From: Xylophilus ampelinus
GTDB lineage: Bacteria; Pseudomonadota; Gammaproteobacteria; Burkholderiales; Burkholderiaceae_C
DNA: 64,000 bases
Reading direction: 5' to 3'
Assembly: GCF_901875635.1 (NCBI RefSeq)
Contig: NZ_CABFMN010000033.1
Location: forward strand, 43,210 to 107,209
Shown here: in pieces, positions 43,120-51,685 of the stretch
How the letters are laid out: the number at the start of each line of letters is the position of its first letter
Numbering within the stretch: position 1 is the first letter of the stretch
Translations under genes and position numbers: made by a program
Notes under the pieces: model-generated
What the model was told of the DNA's origin: nothing
Seen by the model: only the letters and a program-made list of their open reading frames with translations
The model's database searches: none

Positions 43120-44985
43120 TCAAGCCTCATGTCCGGACGTTTCGGGACGGCTCTCGTCGCGCAGGTCCGGGTCCCAATGGCGGCTCGTGCGCTGCTGGCG
43201 CTGCTCGCGCTCGCGCGCCATCTGCTCCTCGAACTGCTGGCGCCCTTCCTTGGCCACCGCGATGAGCTTCGCGCGGTCCTTGTAGTGCGGGTAGCTCGCC
43301 TCGGCGATCTTGATGTTCCGGGACCGGAAGCGCATCGCCGCCTCGCGCGCCTCGTGCGCGGGCCAGCCCAGCGATTCGAGCACCGAGCGCGCGCTGCGCA
43401 GCGAGGACTCGAACACCTCGCGCTCGGCCATTTCGACGCCGCGGTCGCGCAACTGGTAGTAGTGGCCCAGGTTGCGTGCTCGCGCGACGATCCTCGCCTG
43501 CGGGAAGTTCTCCTTCACCAGGTCGACGATCTCCAGCGAGGTCTCGATCTCGTCCACCGCCACCACGATCACCTTGGCAGAGCCGCCGCCGGCGACGCGC
43601 AGCAGGTCCAGGCGCGTCGCGTCGCCGTAGAAGACGCGGAAGCCGAACTCGCGCAGGCCTTCCACGGTGTCGGGGTCGTGGTCCAGCACCGTCACGCCCA
43701 TGCCCTGCGACAGCAGCACGCGGCCGACGATCTGGCCGTAGCGGCCGAAGCCGCAGATCAGCACCTTGGCGTCCTGCTGCTCGGCGATCTCTTCCATCTC
43801 GGTGCCTGGCTTCTCGCGGTAGCGCGCCAGCACGTAGCGGTCGATCGCCACCAGCAGCAGCGGCGACACCAGCATCGACAGCGCCACGGCGCCGATCAGC
43901 AGCGAGGTCGTCTCGGCCGGCAGCACCTGCGGGCCCGCGGCCTGGAACACGACGAAGGCGAACTCGCCGCCCTGCGCCAGCAGCAGCGTGAACACCGGCC
44001 GCTGCACCTTGGGGATGTCCATCGCCTTGGCCAGCAGGTAGATGACGACGAACTTCACCGCCATGAAGCCGAGCACCAGGCCCGCGATGAGCAGCGGATG
44101 CGCGAGCACCACGCCGAAGTCGATCGTCATGCCCACGGCGATGAAGAAGAGCCCCAGCAGCAGGCCCTTGAAGGGCTCGATGTCGGTTTCCAGTTCGCGC
44201 CGGTACTCGCTCTCGGCCAGCAGCACGCCGGCCAGGAAGGCGCCCAGCGCCATCGACAGGCCCACGAACTGCATCAGCGCCGCGATCGCCACCACCAGCA
44301 GCAGCGCGGCGGCGGTGAAGATCTCGGGCGTGTTGCTGCGTGCGATCCAGCGCAGCAGCGGGCGCAGCAGCAGGCGGCCGCCGAGGATGATGCCGGCGAT
44401 CACGCCGATGATCTTGGCCGCCTCGATGGCGCGGTCCGCTGCGGCGATGGGCGCGTGGTCGGTGCTGCCTGCCAGCAGCGGCAGCAGCGCCAGGATCGGG
44501 ATGGCCGCGACGTCCTGGAACAGCAGGATCGAGAAGCCGGCCTGGCCGCTGGCCGTCTTGAGCAGGTTGCGTTCGCCGAAGACCTGCGGCGCGATCGCCG
44601 TCGACGACAGCGCCAGGCCCAGCGACGCCACCAGCGACACGCGCCAGTCCACCCCCAGCGCGCAGCCGATGCCGAACAGCACCAGCGCGCAGCTGGTCAC
44701 CTGCGCCGTGCCCCAGCCGAAGATGGGCCGCCGCAGGTTCCACAGCCGCCTGGGCTCGAGCTCCAGGCCGACCAGGAAGAGCATCAGCACGACGCCGAAC
44801 TCGGCGAAGTGCAGCACGTCCTCCACGCTCGACACCAGGCCCAGGCCCGAGGGGCCGATCGCGATGCCGGCCACCAGGTAGCCGATGATCGCGCCCAGCC
44901 CGAGGGCGCGCGACAGCGGCACCACGATGACGGCGGCGCTCAGGTAGATGAGGCTGTTGGTCAGCCAGGCGGGGGTGTGTTCCAT
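43120..44985 (-). CDS. kefC: Glutathione-regulated K+ efflux antiporter (KefB/KefC type)
   Basis: 621-aa CPA2 antiporter: about twelve helices to residue 380 (GIAIGPSGLGLV, FGVVLMLFLVGLELEPRRLW, FQDVAAIPILALLPLL, ALGAFLAGVLLAESEYRRELETDIEPFKGLLLGLFFIAVGM). Then a KTN/TrkA-N Rossmann domain (KVLICGFGRYGQIVGRVLLSQG...VLDHDPDTVEGLREFG) and a charged C-terminal tail. It expels K+ in exchange for H+ when electrophiles deplete glutathione. The ATG overlaps the stop of kefF (TGATG), so the pair is coupled. KefB and KefC are not separable by eye. Confidence 0.93.
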   Translation of the reverse strand: MEHTPAWLTNSLIYLSAAVIVVPLSRALGLGAIIGYLVAGIAIGPSGLGLVSSVEDVLHFAEFGVVLMLFLVGLELEPRRLWNLRRPIFGWGTAQVTSCALVLFGIGCALGVDWRVSLVASLGLALSSTAIAPQVFGERNLLKTASGQAGFSILLFQDVAAIPILALLPLLAGSTDHAPIAAADRAIEAAKIIGVIAGIILGGRLLLRPLLRWIARSNTPEIFTAAALLLVVAIAALMQFVGLSMALGAFLAGVLLAESEYRRELETDIEPFKGLLLGLFFIAVGMTIDFGVVLAHPLLIAGLVLGFMAVKFVVIYLLAKAMDIPKVQRPVFTLLLAQGGEFAFVVFQAAGPQVLPAETTSLLIGAVALSMLVSPLLLVAIDRYVLARYREKPGTEMEEIAEQQDAKVLICGFGRYGQIVGRVLLSQGMGVTVLDHDPDTVEGLREFGFRVFYGDATRLDLLRVAGGGSAKVIVVAVDEIETSLEIVDLVKENFPQARIVARARNLGHYYQLRDRGVEMAEREVFESSLRSARSVLESLGWPAHEAREAAMRFRSRNIKIAEASYPHYKDRAKLIAVAKEGRQQFEEQMAREREQRQQRTSRHWDPDLRDESRPETSGHEA

Positions 44986-45740
44986 CAGCGTGCCTCCGCT
45001 GCCGAAGTGCCGACCGCCGCGGTGCCGCCCGTCGCGTCCACGCGGCCCAGCGAGTCCTGCAGGGCCGTGAAGAAGGCGCGGCCGGCGGGGTGGTCGCCCG
45101 TGCGGGTGGCATCGGCCGGGCGGTCGGTGTCCGGCACCACGCAGGTCGGGCAGGCGCCCAGCTCGTCCATCTCGGGCCAGTGCGGGTAGCTGGCGAGCCG
45201 GTCGGCGAAGGTCTTCACATGGGCGTCGACCTCGGCGTTGGACGCGCTGCGCGCGCCATGCAGCACCAGCGGCGGCAGGAAGCGCATGCCGCACAGGGCC
45301 GCGGTCTGCTCGTAGGGGGGCAGGAAGGCATCGAAGAAGTAGCGGTTGTAGCTGCCGGGGTGGTAGCTGGCCTCGGGGCCGCCGGTGGTGGCGACCAGCC
45401 ACAGGTCCTTGCCGCGCAGCGCGTGCCCGCCGTGGCCGTACGCCCACCCGTAGGCGAGCACATCGTCGAGCCAGAGCTTCTGCAGCGGCGGCATGGAGTA
45501 CCACTGGATCGGGTGCAGCATCACCAGCAGGTCGGCCCGCGCCAGCCGTTCCTGCTCGGCCTCGACGTCGACGGTGTAGTCGGGATAGGTGGCGTACAGG
45601 TCGTTGATGTCCACGCCCGGCACCTCGCGGGCGGTGGCCAGCAGCCGGCGGTTCACGCGCGAGTCGCGCCAGCGCGGGTGGGCGGCCAGCAGGTAGATGG
45701 ACGCAGGGCTCCCCGGAGTCTTCGGTGTTGTTGTCGTCAT
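44985..45740 (-). CDS. kefF: KefF-type NAD(P)H oxidoreductase, regulator of Kef efflux
   Basis: 251-aa flavodoxin-fold quinone reductase: IYLLAAHPRWRDSRVNRRLLATAREVPGVDINDLYATYPDYTVDVEAEQERLARADLLVMLHPIQWYSMPPLQKLWLDDVLAYGWAYG carries the KefF/KefG family signatures, followed by LWLVATTGGPEASYH near residue 115. A ~60-residue tail with a CPTCVVPDTD segment extends beyond the E. coli protein. Start at the ATG giving MTTTTPKTPG; another ATG 12 bp upstream is possible. Binds and activates the antiporter encoded by the overlapping downstream gene. Confidence 0.9.
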   Translation of the reverse strand: MTTTTPKTPGSPASIYLLAAHPRWRDSRVNRRLLATAREVPGVDINDLYATYPDYTVDVEAEQERLARADLLVMLHPIQWYSMPPLQKLWLDDVLAYGWAYGHGGHALRGKDLWLVATTGGPEASYHPGSYNRYFFDAFLPPYEQTAALCGMRFLPPLVLHGARSASNAEVDAHVKTFADRLASYPHWPEMDELGACPTCVVPDTDRPADATRTGDHPAGRAFFTALQDSLGRVDATGGTAAVGTSAAEAR

Positions 45741-45844
45741 GGCCGCGAACATAGCGCAAGCCGGCCGCCCGCGCCGTGCGCAGGACAGCGTCGTGGACTT
45801 GCCCCTACCATCGGGCCCCATCGCACGTTGCAGGAGTCGCTGCC

Positions 45845-46468
45845 ATGCCGGTCGTTCTGGTCGCCAATCCCAAGGGCGGCGTGGGCAAGTCCACGCTCGC
45901 GACGAACATCGCGGGCTATTTCGCCAGCCAGGGCCACGCCGTGATGTTGGGCGACATCGACCGTCAGCAGTCCTCGCGCCTGTGGCTGGGGCTGCGGCCA
46001 CCGGCCGCCGCGCCGATCCGCAGCTGGGATGCGAGCGCCGACGGCGACCTGCTCAAGCCGCCTCCTGGGACGACCCATGCGGTCCTCGATTCGCCGGCCG
46101 GGCTGCACGGCAAGCGCCTCAAGGAGGTGCTGGCGCTGGCCGATTCAGTGGTCGTGCCGCTGCAGCCGAGCATCTTCGACATCTACGCCACGCGCGATTT
46201 CCTCGACCGGCTGGCCGAGCGCACGGCGGGCACGCGCACGCGCGTCGGGCTGGTCGGCATGCGCGTGGACGCACGCACCCTGGCGGCCGAGCGGCTGCGC
46301 GAGTTCGTCGGCCAGCTCGGCCTGCCGGTGGTGGCCGAACTGCGCGACACCCAGAACTACGTGCAGCTGGCCGCGCGCGGGCTCACGCTCTACGACATCG
46401 CGCCGGGCCGCGTGCAGCGCGACCTGGAGCAATGGCAGCCCCTGACGGCCTGGCTGGACGCGCGCTGA
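45845..46468 (+). CDS. ParA/MinD-family ATPase, orphan
   Basis: 207-aa deviant Walker ATPase: KGGVGKSTLATNIAGYFASQG at residues 10-30 with signature Lys, DIDRQQSS switch region, and VLDSPAGLHG (Walker B). The rest, ADSVVVPLQPSIFDIYATRDFLDRL, is standard ParA. No ParB gene or parS-like repeats nearby, so it is not a plasmid or chromosome partition pair here; relatives position chemoreceptors, cellulose machinery or other cargo. The ATG at 45845 starts MPVVLVANPKG directly at strand 1. Divergent from kefF. Confidence 0.85.
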   Translation: MPVVLVANPKGGVGKSTLATNIAGYFASQGHAVMLGDIDRQQSSRLWLGLRPPAAAPIRSWDASADGDLLKPPPGTTHAVLDSPAGLHGKRLKEVLALADSVVVPLQPSIFDIYATRDFLDRLAERTAGTRTRVGLVGMRVDARTLAAERLREFVGQLGLPVVAELRDTQNYVQLAARGLTLYDIAPGRVQRDLEQWQPLTAWLDAR

Positions 46469-46539
46469 GGTGAATCCCTGAGCCGGCTTGTCGCGGTGCC
46501 GACATCGCGGCCTGCACCGCCGGCGCCAGAATGCCCCGC

Positions 46540-47001
46540 ATGACGAAGAAGACCTTTCAGACCCTTCAGGACCTGGCCGCCTGCGTCGGCCAGCAGGTGG
46601 CGACCAGCGACTGGATCACCGTGACGCAGGCGCAGGTGAACCAGTTCGCCGAGGCCACGGGCGACCACCAGTGGATCCACGTGGACGTCGAGCGGGCCAA
46701 GGCCGGGCCCTTCGGCGCGCCTATCGCGCACGGCTTCCTGACCCTGTCGCTGCTGCCGAAGATCTTCGAGGCCGGCGTGGAAGTGGTCGAGTCGCGCATG
46801 GGCGTGAATTACGGCCTCAACCGCGTGCGCTTCATGTCGCCGGTGCCGGTGGGCAGCCGGCTGCGCGGCCACATGAAGCTGCTGTCGAGCGAGCCCATCG
46901 ACGGCGGCGGCGTGCAGATGGTGTGGGAAACCACCATCGAGCTCGAAGGGGCGAGCAAACCGGCCTGCGTGGCCGAATCGGTGGTACGCCGCTACCCGTG
47001 A
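46540..47001 (+). CDS. MaoC-family dehydratase
   Basis: 153-aa hot-dog-fold (R)-specific enoyl-CoA hydratase-like protein. Core motif ITVTQAQVNQFAEATGDHQWIHVDVERAKAGPFGAPIAHGFLTLSLLP carries the hydratase 2 Asp and His in GDHQWIH. GVNYGLNRVRFMSPVPVGSRLRG follows. Probable substrates are short enoyl-CoAs (polyhydroxyalkanoate supply or beta-oxidation). Two in-frame ATGs, 46531 and 46540; the second matches relatives better. Stands alone, convergent with the DUF4148-like gene at 47021. Confidence 0.87.
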   Translation: MTKKTFQTLQDLAACVGQQVATSDWITVTQAQVNQFAEATGDHQWIHVDVERAKAGPFGAPIAHGFLTLSLLPKIFEAGVEVVESRMGVNYGLNRVRFMSPVPVGSRLRGHMKLLSSEPIDGGGVQMVWETTIELEGASKPACVAESVVRRYP

Positions 47002-47020
47002 GGGGCGGCGCCGCACCCGC

Positions 47021-47308
47021 TCACATCGGCATGCCGATGGTGCCGTAGCTGGCCGAGCCGCGGCGGGCTGCGGCCACGGCGCCGGCGCGCACGGCCTCGC
47101 GGTCGACGTTGCCGGCGGTCGGGCGCTGGACACCGGTGCCGCCGTTGCCGATCGGCTGTGCCTGGCGGGCCTGGGCCTGGACCTCGGCGCGCGAAAGCGT
47201 TGACTGGAAGGGCGCGGGCGGGTTGGGGCTCTGTTCGCCCTGGAAGGCCTGGGCGCCGGTGGCGGCGACGAGGGCGAGGGCGGCGAGGGCGAGGGACATG
47301 CGCTTCAT
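47021..47308 (-). CDS. Small exported DUF4148-like protein
   Basis: 95 aa with a signal peptide (LALAALALVAATGAQAFQG). The mature part has TLSRAEVQAQARQAQ and DREAVRAGAVAAARRGSASYG, the two short motifs also found in the product at 24231. CAGGAGT sits before the ATG at normal distance. Role unknown; such proteins are numerous in Burkholderiales periplasms. Confidence 0.75.
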   Translation of the reverse strand: MKRMSLALAALALVAATGAQAFQGEQSPNPPAPFQSTLSRAEVQAQARQAQPIGNGGTGVQRPTAGNVDREAVRAGAVAAARRGSASYGTIGMPM

Positions 47309-47410
47309 GGCGGACTCCTGGGAGGGTGGACGAAGGGGCGTGGCGCGTGGCGCGCCACCCTTGTCCATACGCCGCGGGCGCTGGCGCGGATTCAGCTGGC
47401 GATCAGGTTT

Positions 47411-47474
47411 TCAAGCCAAATCGGCCCGCAGCGCCCGTCCTGCTTGCGCGAGCAGCTATGAATTTGATAGTAAA
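47411..47474 (-). repeat. ~60-bp dispersed repeat, family C copy 4
   Basis: On the minus strand: TTTACTATCAAATTCATAGC, then TGCTCGCGC, GGACGGGCGCTGCGGGCC and GATTTGGCTTGA. Its first 19 bases are the 3' end of trmL, including the stop codon. Confidence 0.88.
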
Positions 47475-47935
47475 TCGCCGAAGCTGTTCTGCCGCCAGGC
47501 CTCGAAGACGGTGACCGCCACGGCGTTCGACAGGTTCAGGCTGCGCTGCCCCGGCCGCATCGGCAGGCGCAGCAGCTGGTCCGGCGGGAAGCGCTCGCGC
47601 AGCTCGGGCGCGAGGCCGCGCGTCTCGGCCCCGAAGACCAGCCAGTCGCCGGGCCGGAAGGCCGTGCCGTGCACGCTGCCGGTGCCGCGCGTGCTCAGGC
47701 CGAAGAGCCGGTCGGGGTCGGGCTGGCAGGCCTTGAGGAAGGCGTCCCAGTCCGCATGGCGCCGCACCTCGGCGTACTCGTGGTAGTCGAGCCCGGCGCG
47801 GCGCAGCAGGCGGTCGTCCATCGAGAAGCCCAGCGGTTCGATCAGGTGCAGGTCGCAGCCGGTGTTGGCGGCGAGCCGGATCACGTTGCCGGTGTTGGGC
47901 GGGATCTCGGGCTCCACCAGGACGATGTGGAACAT
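47456..47935 (-). CDS. trmL: tRNA (cytidine/uridine-34-2'-O)-methyltransferase
   Basis: SPOUT-fold methyltransferase (159 aa) that 2'-O-methylates the wobble base of tRNA-Leu. Family motifs: FHIVLVEPEIPPNTGNVIRLAANTGCDLHLIEPLGFSMDDRLLRRAGLDY at the N-terminus, WLVFGAETRGL near 105, and the knot region LRLPMRPGQRSLNLSNAVAVTVFEAWRQ. The last residues LLSNS and the TAG stop are encoded within repeat family C copy 4. Start at MFHIVLVEPE. Upstream comF reads in the same direction 55 bp away. Confidence 0.93.
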   Translation of the reverse strand: MFHIVLVEPEIPPNTGNVIRLAANTGCDLHLIEPLGFSMDDRLLRRAGLDYHEYAEVRRHADWDAFLKACQPDPDRLFGLSTRGTGSVHGTAFRPGDWLVFGAETRGLAPELRERFPPDQLLRLPMRPGQRSLNLSNAVAVTVFEAWRQNSFGDLLSNS

Positions 47936-47990
47936 GAATGGGTGCGGGAGGGTGGGGCGCGAAGGATAGCTGCCCCGCCCGGTCGATGCG

Positions 47991-48704
47991 TCACGGGGCC
48001 GGCGTGCGCGCGAGCACCAGGGCGTCGACATGCCGGGCGCCCGCTTCGCGCAGCACCTGCGCGGCGGCGGCGAGCGAGGCGCCGGTGGTCATCACGTCGT
48101 CGACCAGCAGCACGCGGCGCCCGTCGACCTCGGCCCGGCGCAGCGGCTCGAGGGCGAAGGCGCCACGCAGGTTGCGCAGGCGCTGGGCGCGCGGCAGGCC
48201 GGCCTGCGAAGGTGTGTCGCGCACGCGCAGGAGCAGGGTGGCGTCGCAGCGCCCGGGCGACAGCCGGCGGGCCAGCTCCAGGGCCTGGTTGAAGCCGCGC
48301 TCGCGCAGGCGCTGGGCGTGCAGGGGCATGGGCAGCACGCGCTCGGCGGCCTCCAGCGCGGGCTCGGCCCAGGGCGTGGCGCGCATCAGGGTGGCCAGCG
48401 GTGCGGCCCAGCCGGCCTCGCCCTGGAATTTGAAGCGGGCGATGCAGTCGGTCCAGGGCCAGGCGTAGTCGCAGGCGGCCAGGCAGGCATCCAGCGGTGG
48501 CGGGTGGCGCAGGCAGGCACCGCACTGCGCCACGCCCGCGGGCACGCGCAGCGCACAGGTGCGGCAGCGCGGCGCCGGCTGGGCGAAGCGGGCCACGCAG
48601 GCATCGCACAGGGCGCGGGCGGGCCAGGCGTGGCAGACGGCGCACTGGCTGGGCAAGCCGCCGAGCCAGGACCGGAACAGCCGTGCAGGAGAAAGGGTGG
48701 ACAT
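47991..48704 (-). CDS. comF: ComF-family phosphoribosyltransferase-like protein
   Basis: 237 aa. N-terminal double zinc ribbon with Cys pairs ([16 protein letters not shown] at about 21-36, then CRTC and CGAC near 47-64), then a PRTase domain with [12 protein letters not shown] and the PRPP loop [13 protein letters not shown] near residue 197. ComF proteins are linked to DNA uptake in competent bacteria, though biochemical role is unclear; in proteobacteria the gene usually sits beside bioC, as here (divergent, 82 bp). ATG with AGGAG upstream. Confidence 0.9.
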   Translation of the reverse strand: MSTLSPARLFRSWLGGLPSQCAVCHAWPARALCDACVARFAQPAPRCRTCALRVPAGVAQCGACLRHPPPLDACLAACDYAWPWTDCIARFKFQGEAGWAAPLATLMRATPWAEPALEAAERVLPMPLHAQRLRERGFNQALELARRLSPGRCDATLLLRVRDTPSQAGLPRAQRLRNLRGAFALEPLRRAEVDGRRVLLVDDVMTTGASLAAAAQVLREAGARHVDALVLARTPAP

Positions 48705-48786
48705 GGCTTCCTATACTGACGCGCTTTCGCGATGCCGGCCGCCCCGCCATGGGGCTTGCGCCCGGCATTCGTGACCTTTTTGCCCC

Positions 48787-49701
48787 ATGTCCACCGAATC
48801 CCACCGGCGCCCGCCGACCATCGACCCCGTGGCGGCGCAGCGCTGGTCCCGGCACGTGCCGGCCGAGGGCTCGCCCTGGCTGCACGAGGAGATCGGCCGG
48901 CGCATGGAAGACCGGCTGCAGTGGATCAAGGCGCGGCCGCGCCACTGGGCCGACTGGTCACCCCTGCGCGGCGGGCTGCAGGCGCACGCCCTCGTCGCCC
49001 AGCGCTATCCCGATGCGCAGGCCTGGGTCGTCGAGCCCGAACCCGGGCTGCAGCCGGCCACCGCGCAGGCGCTGGCGTCGCCCTGGTGGAGCACGAAGCG
49101 CTGGCGCGGCGGCCGCACCCACCTGTTCGAGCCGCTGCCCGAGGGCGGCGTCGACCTGCTCTGGGCCAACATGGCGCTGCACATGGCGGCCGACCCCGAG
49201 GCGCTGATCGGGCAGTGGCATCGGCAAGTGGCGGTGGATGGCTTCCTGATGTTCTCCTGCCTCGGACCCGACACGGTCCGTGAGCTGCGCGCCTTGCACG
49301 CCCGGCTGGGCGGTGAGCCCGCCGGCCACGACTTCACCGACATGCACGACTGGGGCGACATGCTGGTCCACGCCGGTTTCGCCGAGCCGGTGATGGACAT
49401 GGAGCGCATCGTGCTGACCTGGGGCTCGCCCGAGGCCGCGCTGGCGGAACTGCGCACCCTGGGCCGCAACCTGCACCCCGCGCGCTTCCCGGCGCTGCGG
49501 GGCCGTGGGTGGAAGGGCGCCCTGATGGAGGCGCTGGGCGGCCTCGCCTTGCCGGGCGAGCACGACGGCCGCATCGCACTGACCTTCGAGGTCATCTACG
49601 GGCACGCCTTCCGTCCGGCCGCCCGTGTGTCGGTGGCGAACGAGAGCGCGGTCTCGCTGCGCGACATGAAGGCGATGCTAAGCCGCGGCCGGCCCGGTTG
49701 A
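48787..49701 (+). CDS. bioC: BioC-like malonyl-ACP methyltransferase, divergent SAM motif
   Basis: 304 aa aligned in layout with BioC, which methylates malonyl-ACP to open biotin synthesis. PVAAQRWSRHVPAEGSPWLHEEIGRRMEDRL fits the family N-terminus, and VDLLWANMALHMAADPEALIGQWHRQVAVDGFLMFSCLGPDTVRELR the C-terminal half of the Rossmann methyltransferase. The expected glycine-rich motif I (D-x-G-x-G) is missing; the position reads RHWADWSPLRGGLQAHALVAQRYP. Function as a methyltransferase is therefore doubtful. Divergent from comF, a conserved neighbourhood. Confidence 0.78.
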   Translation: MSTESHRRPPTIDPVAAQRWSRHVPAEGSPWLHEEIGRRMEDRLQWIKARPRHWADWSPLRGGLQAHALVAQRYPDAQAWVVEPEPGLQPATAQALASPWWSTKRWRGGRTHLFEPLPEGGVDLLWANMALHMAADPEALIGQWHRQVAVDGFLMFSCLGPDTVRELRALHARLGGEPAGHDFTDMHDWGDMLVHAGFAEPVMDMERIVLTWGSPEAALAELRTLGRNLHPARFPALRGRGWKGALMEALGGLALPGEHDGRIALTFEVIYGHAFRPAARVSVANESAVSLRDMKAMLSRGRPG

Positions 49702-49828
49702 GGCCCACGGCCGAGGGACACAGGGAAATCCCCGAGAGCGGCCGAGCCCTCGCGCACGGGCGTCGCGCAGCGGACTCACACGCGCCCCGCGCCGGTGCGC
49801 GAGCGCCGGGATCGCAAGATGCCCGCGC

Positions 49829-49834
49829 TACAAT
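49829..49834 (+). promoter_or_regulatory. Candidate -10 box upstream of the cox cluster
   Basis: TACAAT preceded by GCGC and followed by CC, a common sigma-70 -10 context in Burkholderiales. No good -35 hexamer is seen at 16-18 bp. It lies 100 bp before the DUF2244 gene that leads into coxB. Confidence 0.4.
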
Positions 49835-49933
49835 CCTTCGTTGCGTGAACCTCGGGGGATGGTCCCCTGACCAAAGTCCCCGGATTCCCGTCCGGCCCGG
49901 CTTGGCGCACCACCCGATCTGCTGAACTCGCAC

Positions 49934-50410
49934 GTGCCGAATTCCGTGTTTCGCTTCGCCACCGTCTCGGGCCAGAACGTCCACTGGTTCCTGAGGCGCA
50001 ACTGCTCGATCACGCCGAGCCAGCTGGGCTGGCTGTACGCGTCGTTGTGCGTGGTGTCGATGGGCATCGGGCTGGTCTTCTGGGTGCATGGCGCCCGCCT
50101 CGTGCTTCCTTTCGCCTCGCTCGAACTCGCTGCGGTCGGGCTGGCCTTCATCCTTTACGCGCGCCACGCCACCGATGGCGAACGCATCGCCCTCGAGCAG
50201 GGACGCCTGGTCGTCGAGCTCGAGAACGGCGGGACCGTGGAGCGCGCCGAATTTCTGCAGCACCAGGTCCGGGTGGAACCTCAGGCCAGCGACCGTTCGC
50301 TGATCGAGGTCTCGGGCCAGGGGCGGTCGGTACGGGTGGGGCGCTATGTGCGCCCCGAATTGCGTGCTGCGCTGGCGAGGGAGATTCGCATGGCCCTGCG
50401 CGGCGCTTGA
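49934..50410 (+). CDS. DUF2244 membrane protein
   Basis: 158 aa starting at GTG. Two adjacent membrane helices at about 34-53 and 60-76 (ASLCVVSMGIGLVFWVHGARLVLPFASLELAAVGLAFILYARHA), then a PH-like soluble half (IALEQGRLVVELENGGTVERAEF, RSVRVGRYVRPELRAALAREIRMAL). DUF2244 genes commonly precede coxB in alpha- and betaproteobacteria; a role in oxidase biogenesis is suspected only. 66 bp before coxB. Confidence 0.83.
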   Translation: MPNSVFRFATVSGQNVHWFLRRNCSITPSQLGWLYASLCVVSMGIGLVFWVHGARLVLPFASLELAAVGLAFILYARHATDGERIALEQGRLVVELENGGTVERAEFLQHQVRVEPQASDRSLIEVSGQGRSVRVGRYVRPELRAALAREIRMALRGA

Positions 50411-50476
50411 AGCGCCCGGGGGCCCGCGAGCGGCGGAGCCGGTGGATTGATTGGAAGCCTTGAAGAAGTGAACACG

Positions 50477-51646
50477 ATGAAGAGCATTTGGACCCAACCT
50501 GCGGCACTGCTGCTGGTGGCCGGCGCGGCGTTCAGCAGTGCGGCGCATGCGGTGAGCGACCTGCCCGGCGGCCCGGCCGTGCGCCAGCTCAACCTTCCGG
50601 TGGGCGTCACCAAGATTTCCGAAGAGCAGCACTTCCTGCACAACGCCCTGCTGGTGCTGTGCAGCGTGATCTTCATCGCCGTGTTCGCGGTGATGTTCTA
50701 TTCGATCTGGAAGCACCGCAAGTCGGTGGGCCACAAGGCCGCCAACTTCCACGAGTCGGTGGTGGTCGAGGTGATCTGGACCATCGTGCCCTTCATCATC
50801 GTGATCCTCATGGCCCTGCCCGCCACCAAGGTGCTGGTGGCCCAGAAGGACACCACCAACGCCGACCTCACGATCAAGGTGACCGGCTACCAGTGGAAGT
50901 GGGGCTACGACTACATCAAGGGCGAGGGCGAGGGCCTGTCCTTCATCTCCACGCTGGACAGCTCGCACCGTGCCATGTCCGATGCCGGCGCCAAGGGCGA
51001 CGTGCCCGCCGACTACCTGCTGAAGGTCGACAACCCGCTGGTCGTGCCCGAGAAGCAGAAGATCCGCATCATCACCACGGCCAACGATGTGATCCACGCC
51101 TTCGCCGTGCCGCAGTTCGGCATCAAGCAGGACGCGATTCCCGGCTTCGTGCGCGACACCTGGTTCCGCGCCGAGAAGACCGGCGACTACTACGGCCAGT
51201 GCCAGGAACTGTGCGGCAAGGAGCACGCCTACATGCCGATCCACGTGAAGGTGGTCTCGGCCGCCGACTACAAGGTCTGGGTCGACGCCAAGAAGAAGGA
51301 AGCAGCAGCCAAGCTCGACGACCCGACCAAGGTCTGGACGCTGCCGGACATCCTGGCGCGCGGCGAGAAGGTGTACGCCGCCAACTGCGCGGCCTGCCAC
51401 CAGGCCAACGGCAAGGGCGGCGGCCCGATCAAGCCGCTGGACGGCTCCCCGGTGGTGCTCGACACCGACCATGCCAAGCAGATCCACGTGCTGCTCAACG
51501 GCCAGAACAACGGGGCGATGCCGTCCTGGAAGCAGCTGAGCGATACCGACCTCGCGGCCGTGGCCAGCTACACCAAGAACAGCTGGTCGAACAAGACCGG
51601 CCAGATCGTCCAGCCTGCCGAAGTGCTGGCCCAGCGCGGCAAGTAA
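50477..51646 (+). CDS. coxB: Cytochrome c oxidase subunit II with fused cytochrome c
   Basis: 389 aa. Signal peptide (LLLVAGAAFSSAAHA), two membrane helices around 60-82 and 103-122, CuA cupredoxin domain with VIHAFAVPQFG and the GQCQELCGKEHAYMPIHV ligand set near residue 237-250. Then an extra C-terminal cytochrome c domain with heme site C304-AA-C307-H308 and a Met ligand in NNGAMPSW. This caa3-like fusion accepts electrons from cytochrome c and passes them through CuA to subunit I. Preferred start MKSIWTQPA. coxA follows after 39 bp. Confidence 0.95.
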   Translation: MKSIWTQPAALLLVAGAAFSSAAHAVSDLPGGPAVRQLNLPVGVTKISEEQHFLHNALLVLCSVIFIAVFAVMFYSIWKHRKSVGHKAANFHESVVVEVIWTIVPFIIVILMALPATKVLVAQKDTTNADLTIKVTGYQWKWGYDYIKGEGEGLSFISTLDSSHRAMSDAGAKGDVPADYLLKVDNPLVVPEKQKIRIITTANDVIHAFAVPQFGIKQDAIPGFVRDTWFRAEKTGDYYGQCQELCGKEHAYMPIHVKVVSAADYKVWVDAKKKEAAAKLDDPTKVWTLPDILARGEKVYAANCAACHQANGKGGGPIKPLDGSPVVLDTDHAKQIHVLLNGQNNGAMPSWKQLSDTDLAAVASYTKNSWSNKTGQIVQPAEVLAQRGK

Positions 51647-51685
51647 GCCGCCGCCGACGACGAATAGCCTAGGAAGACAGTCCCC

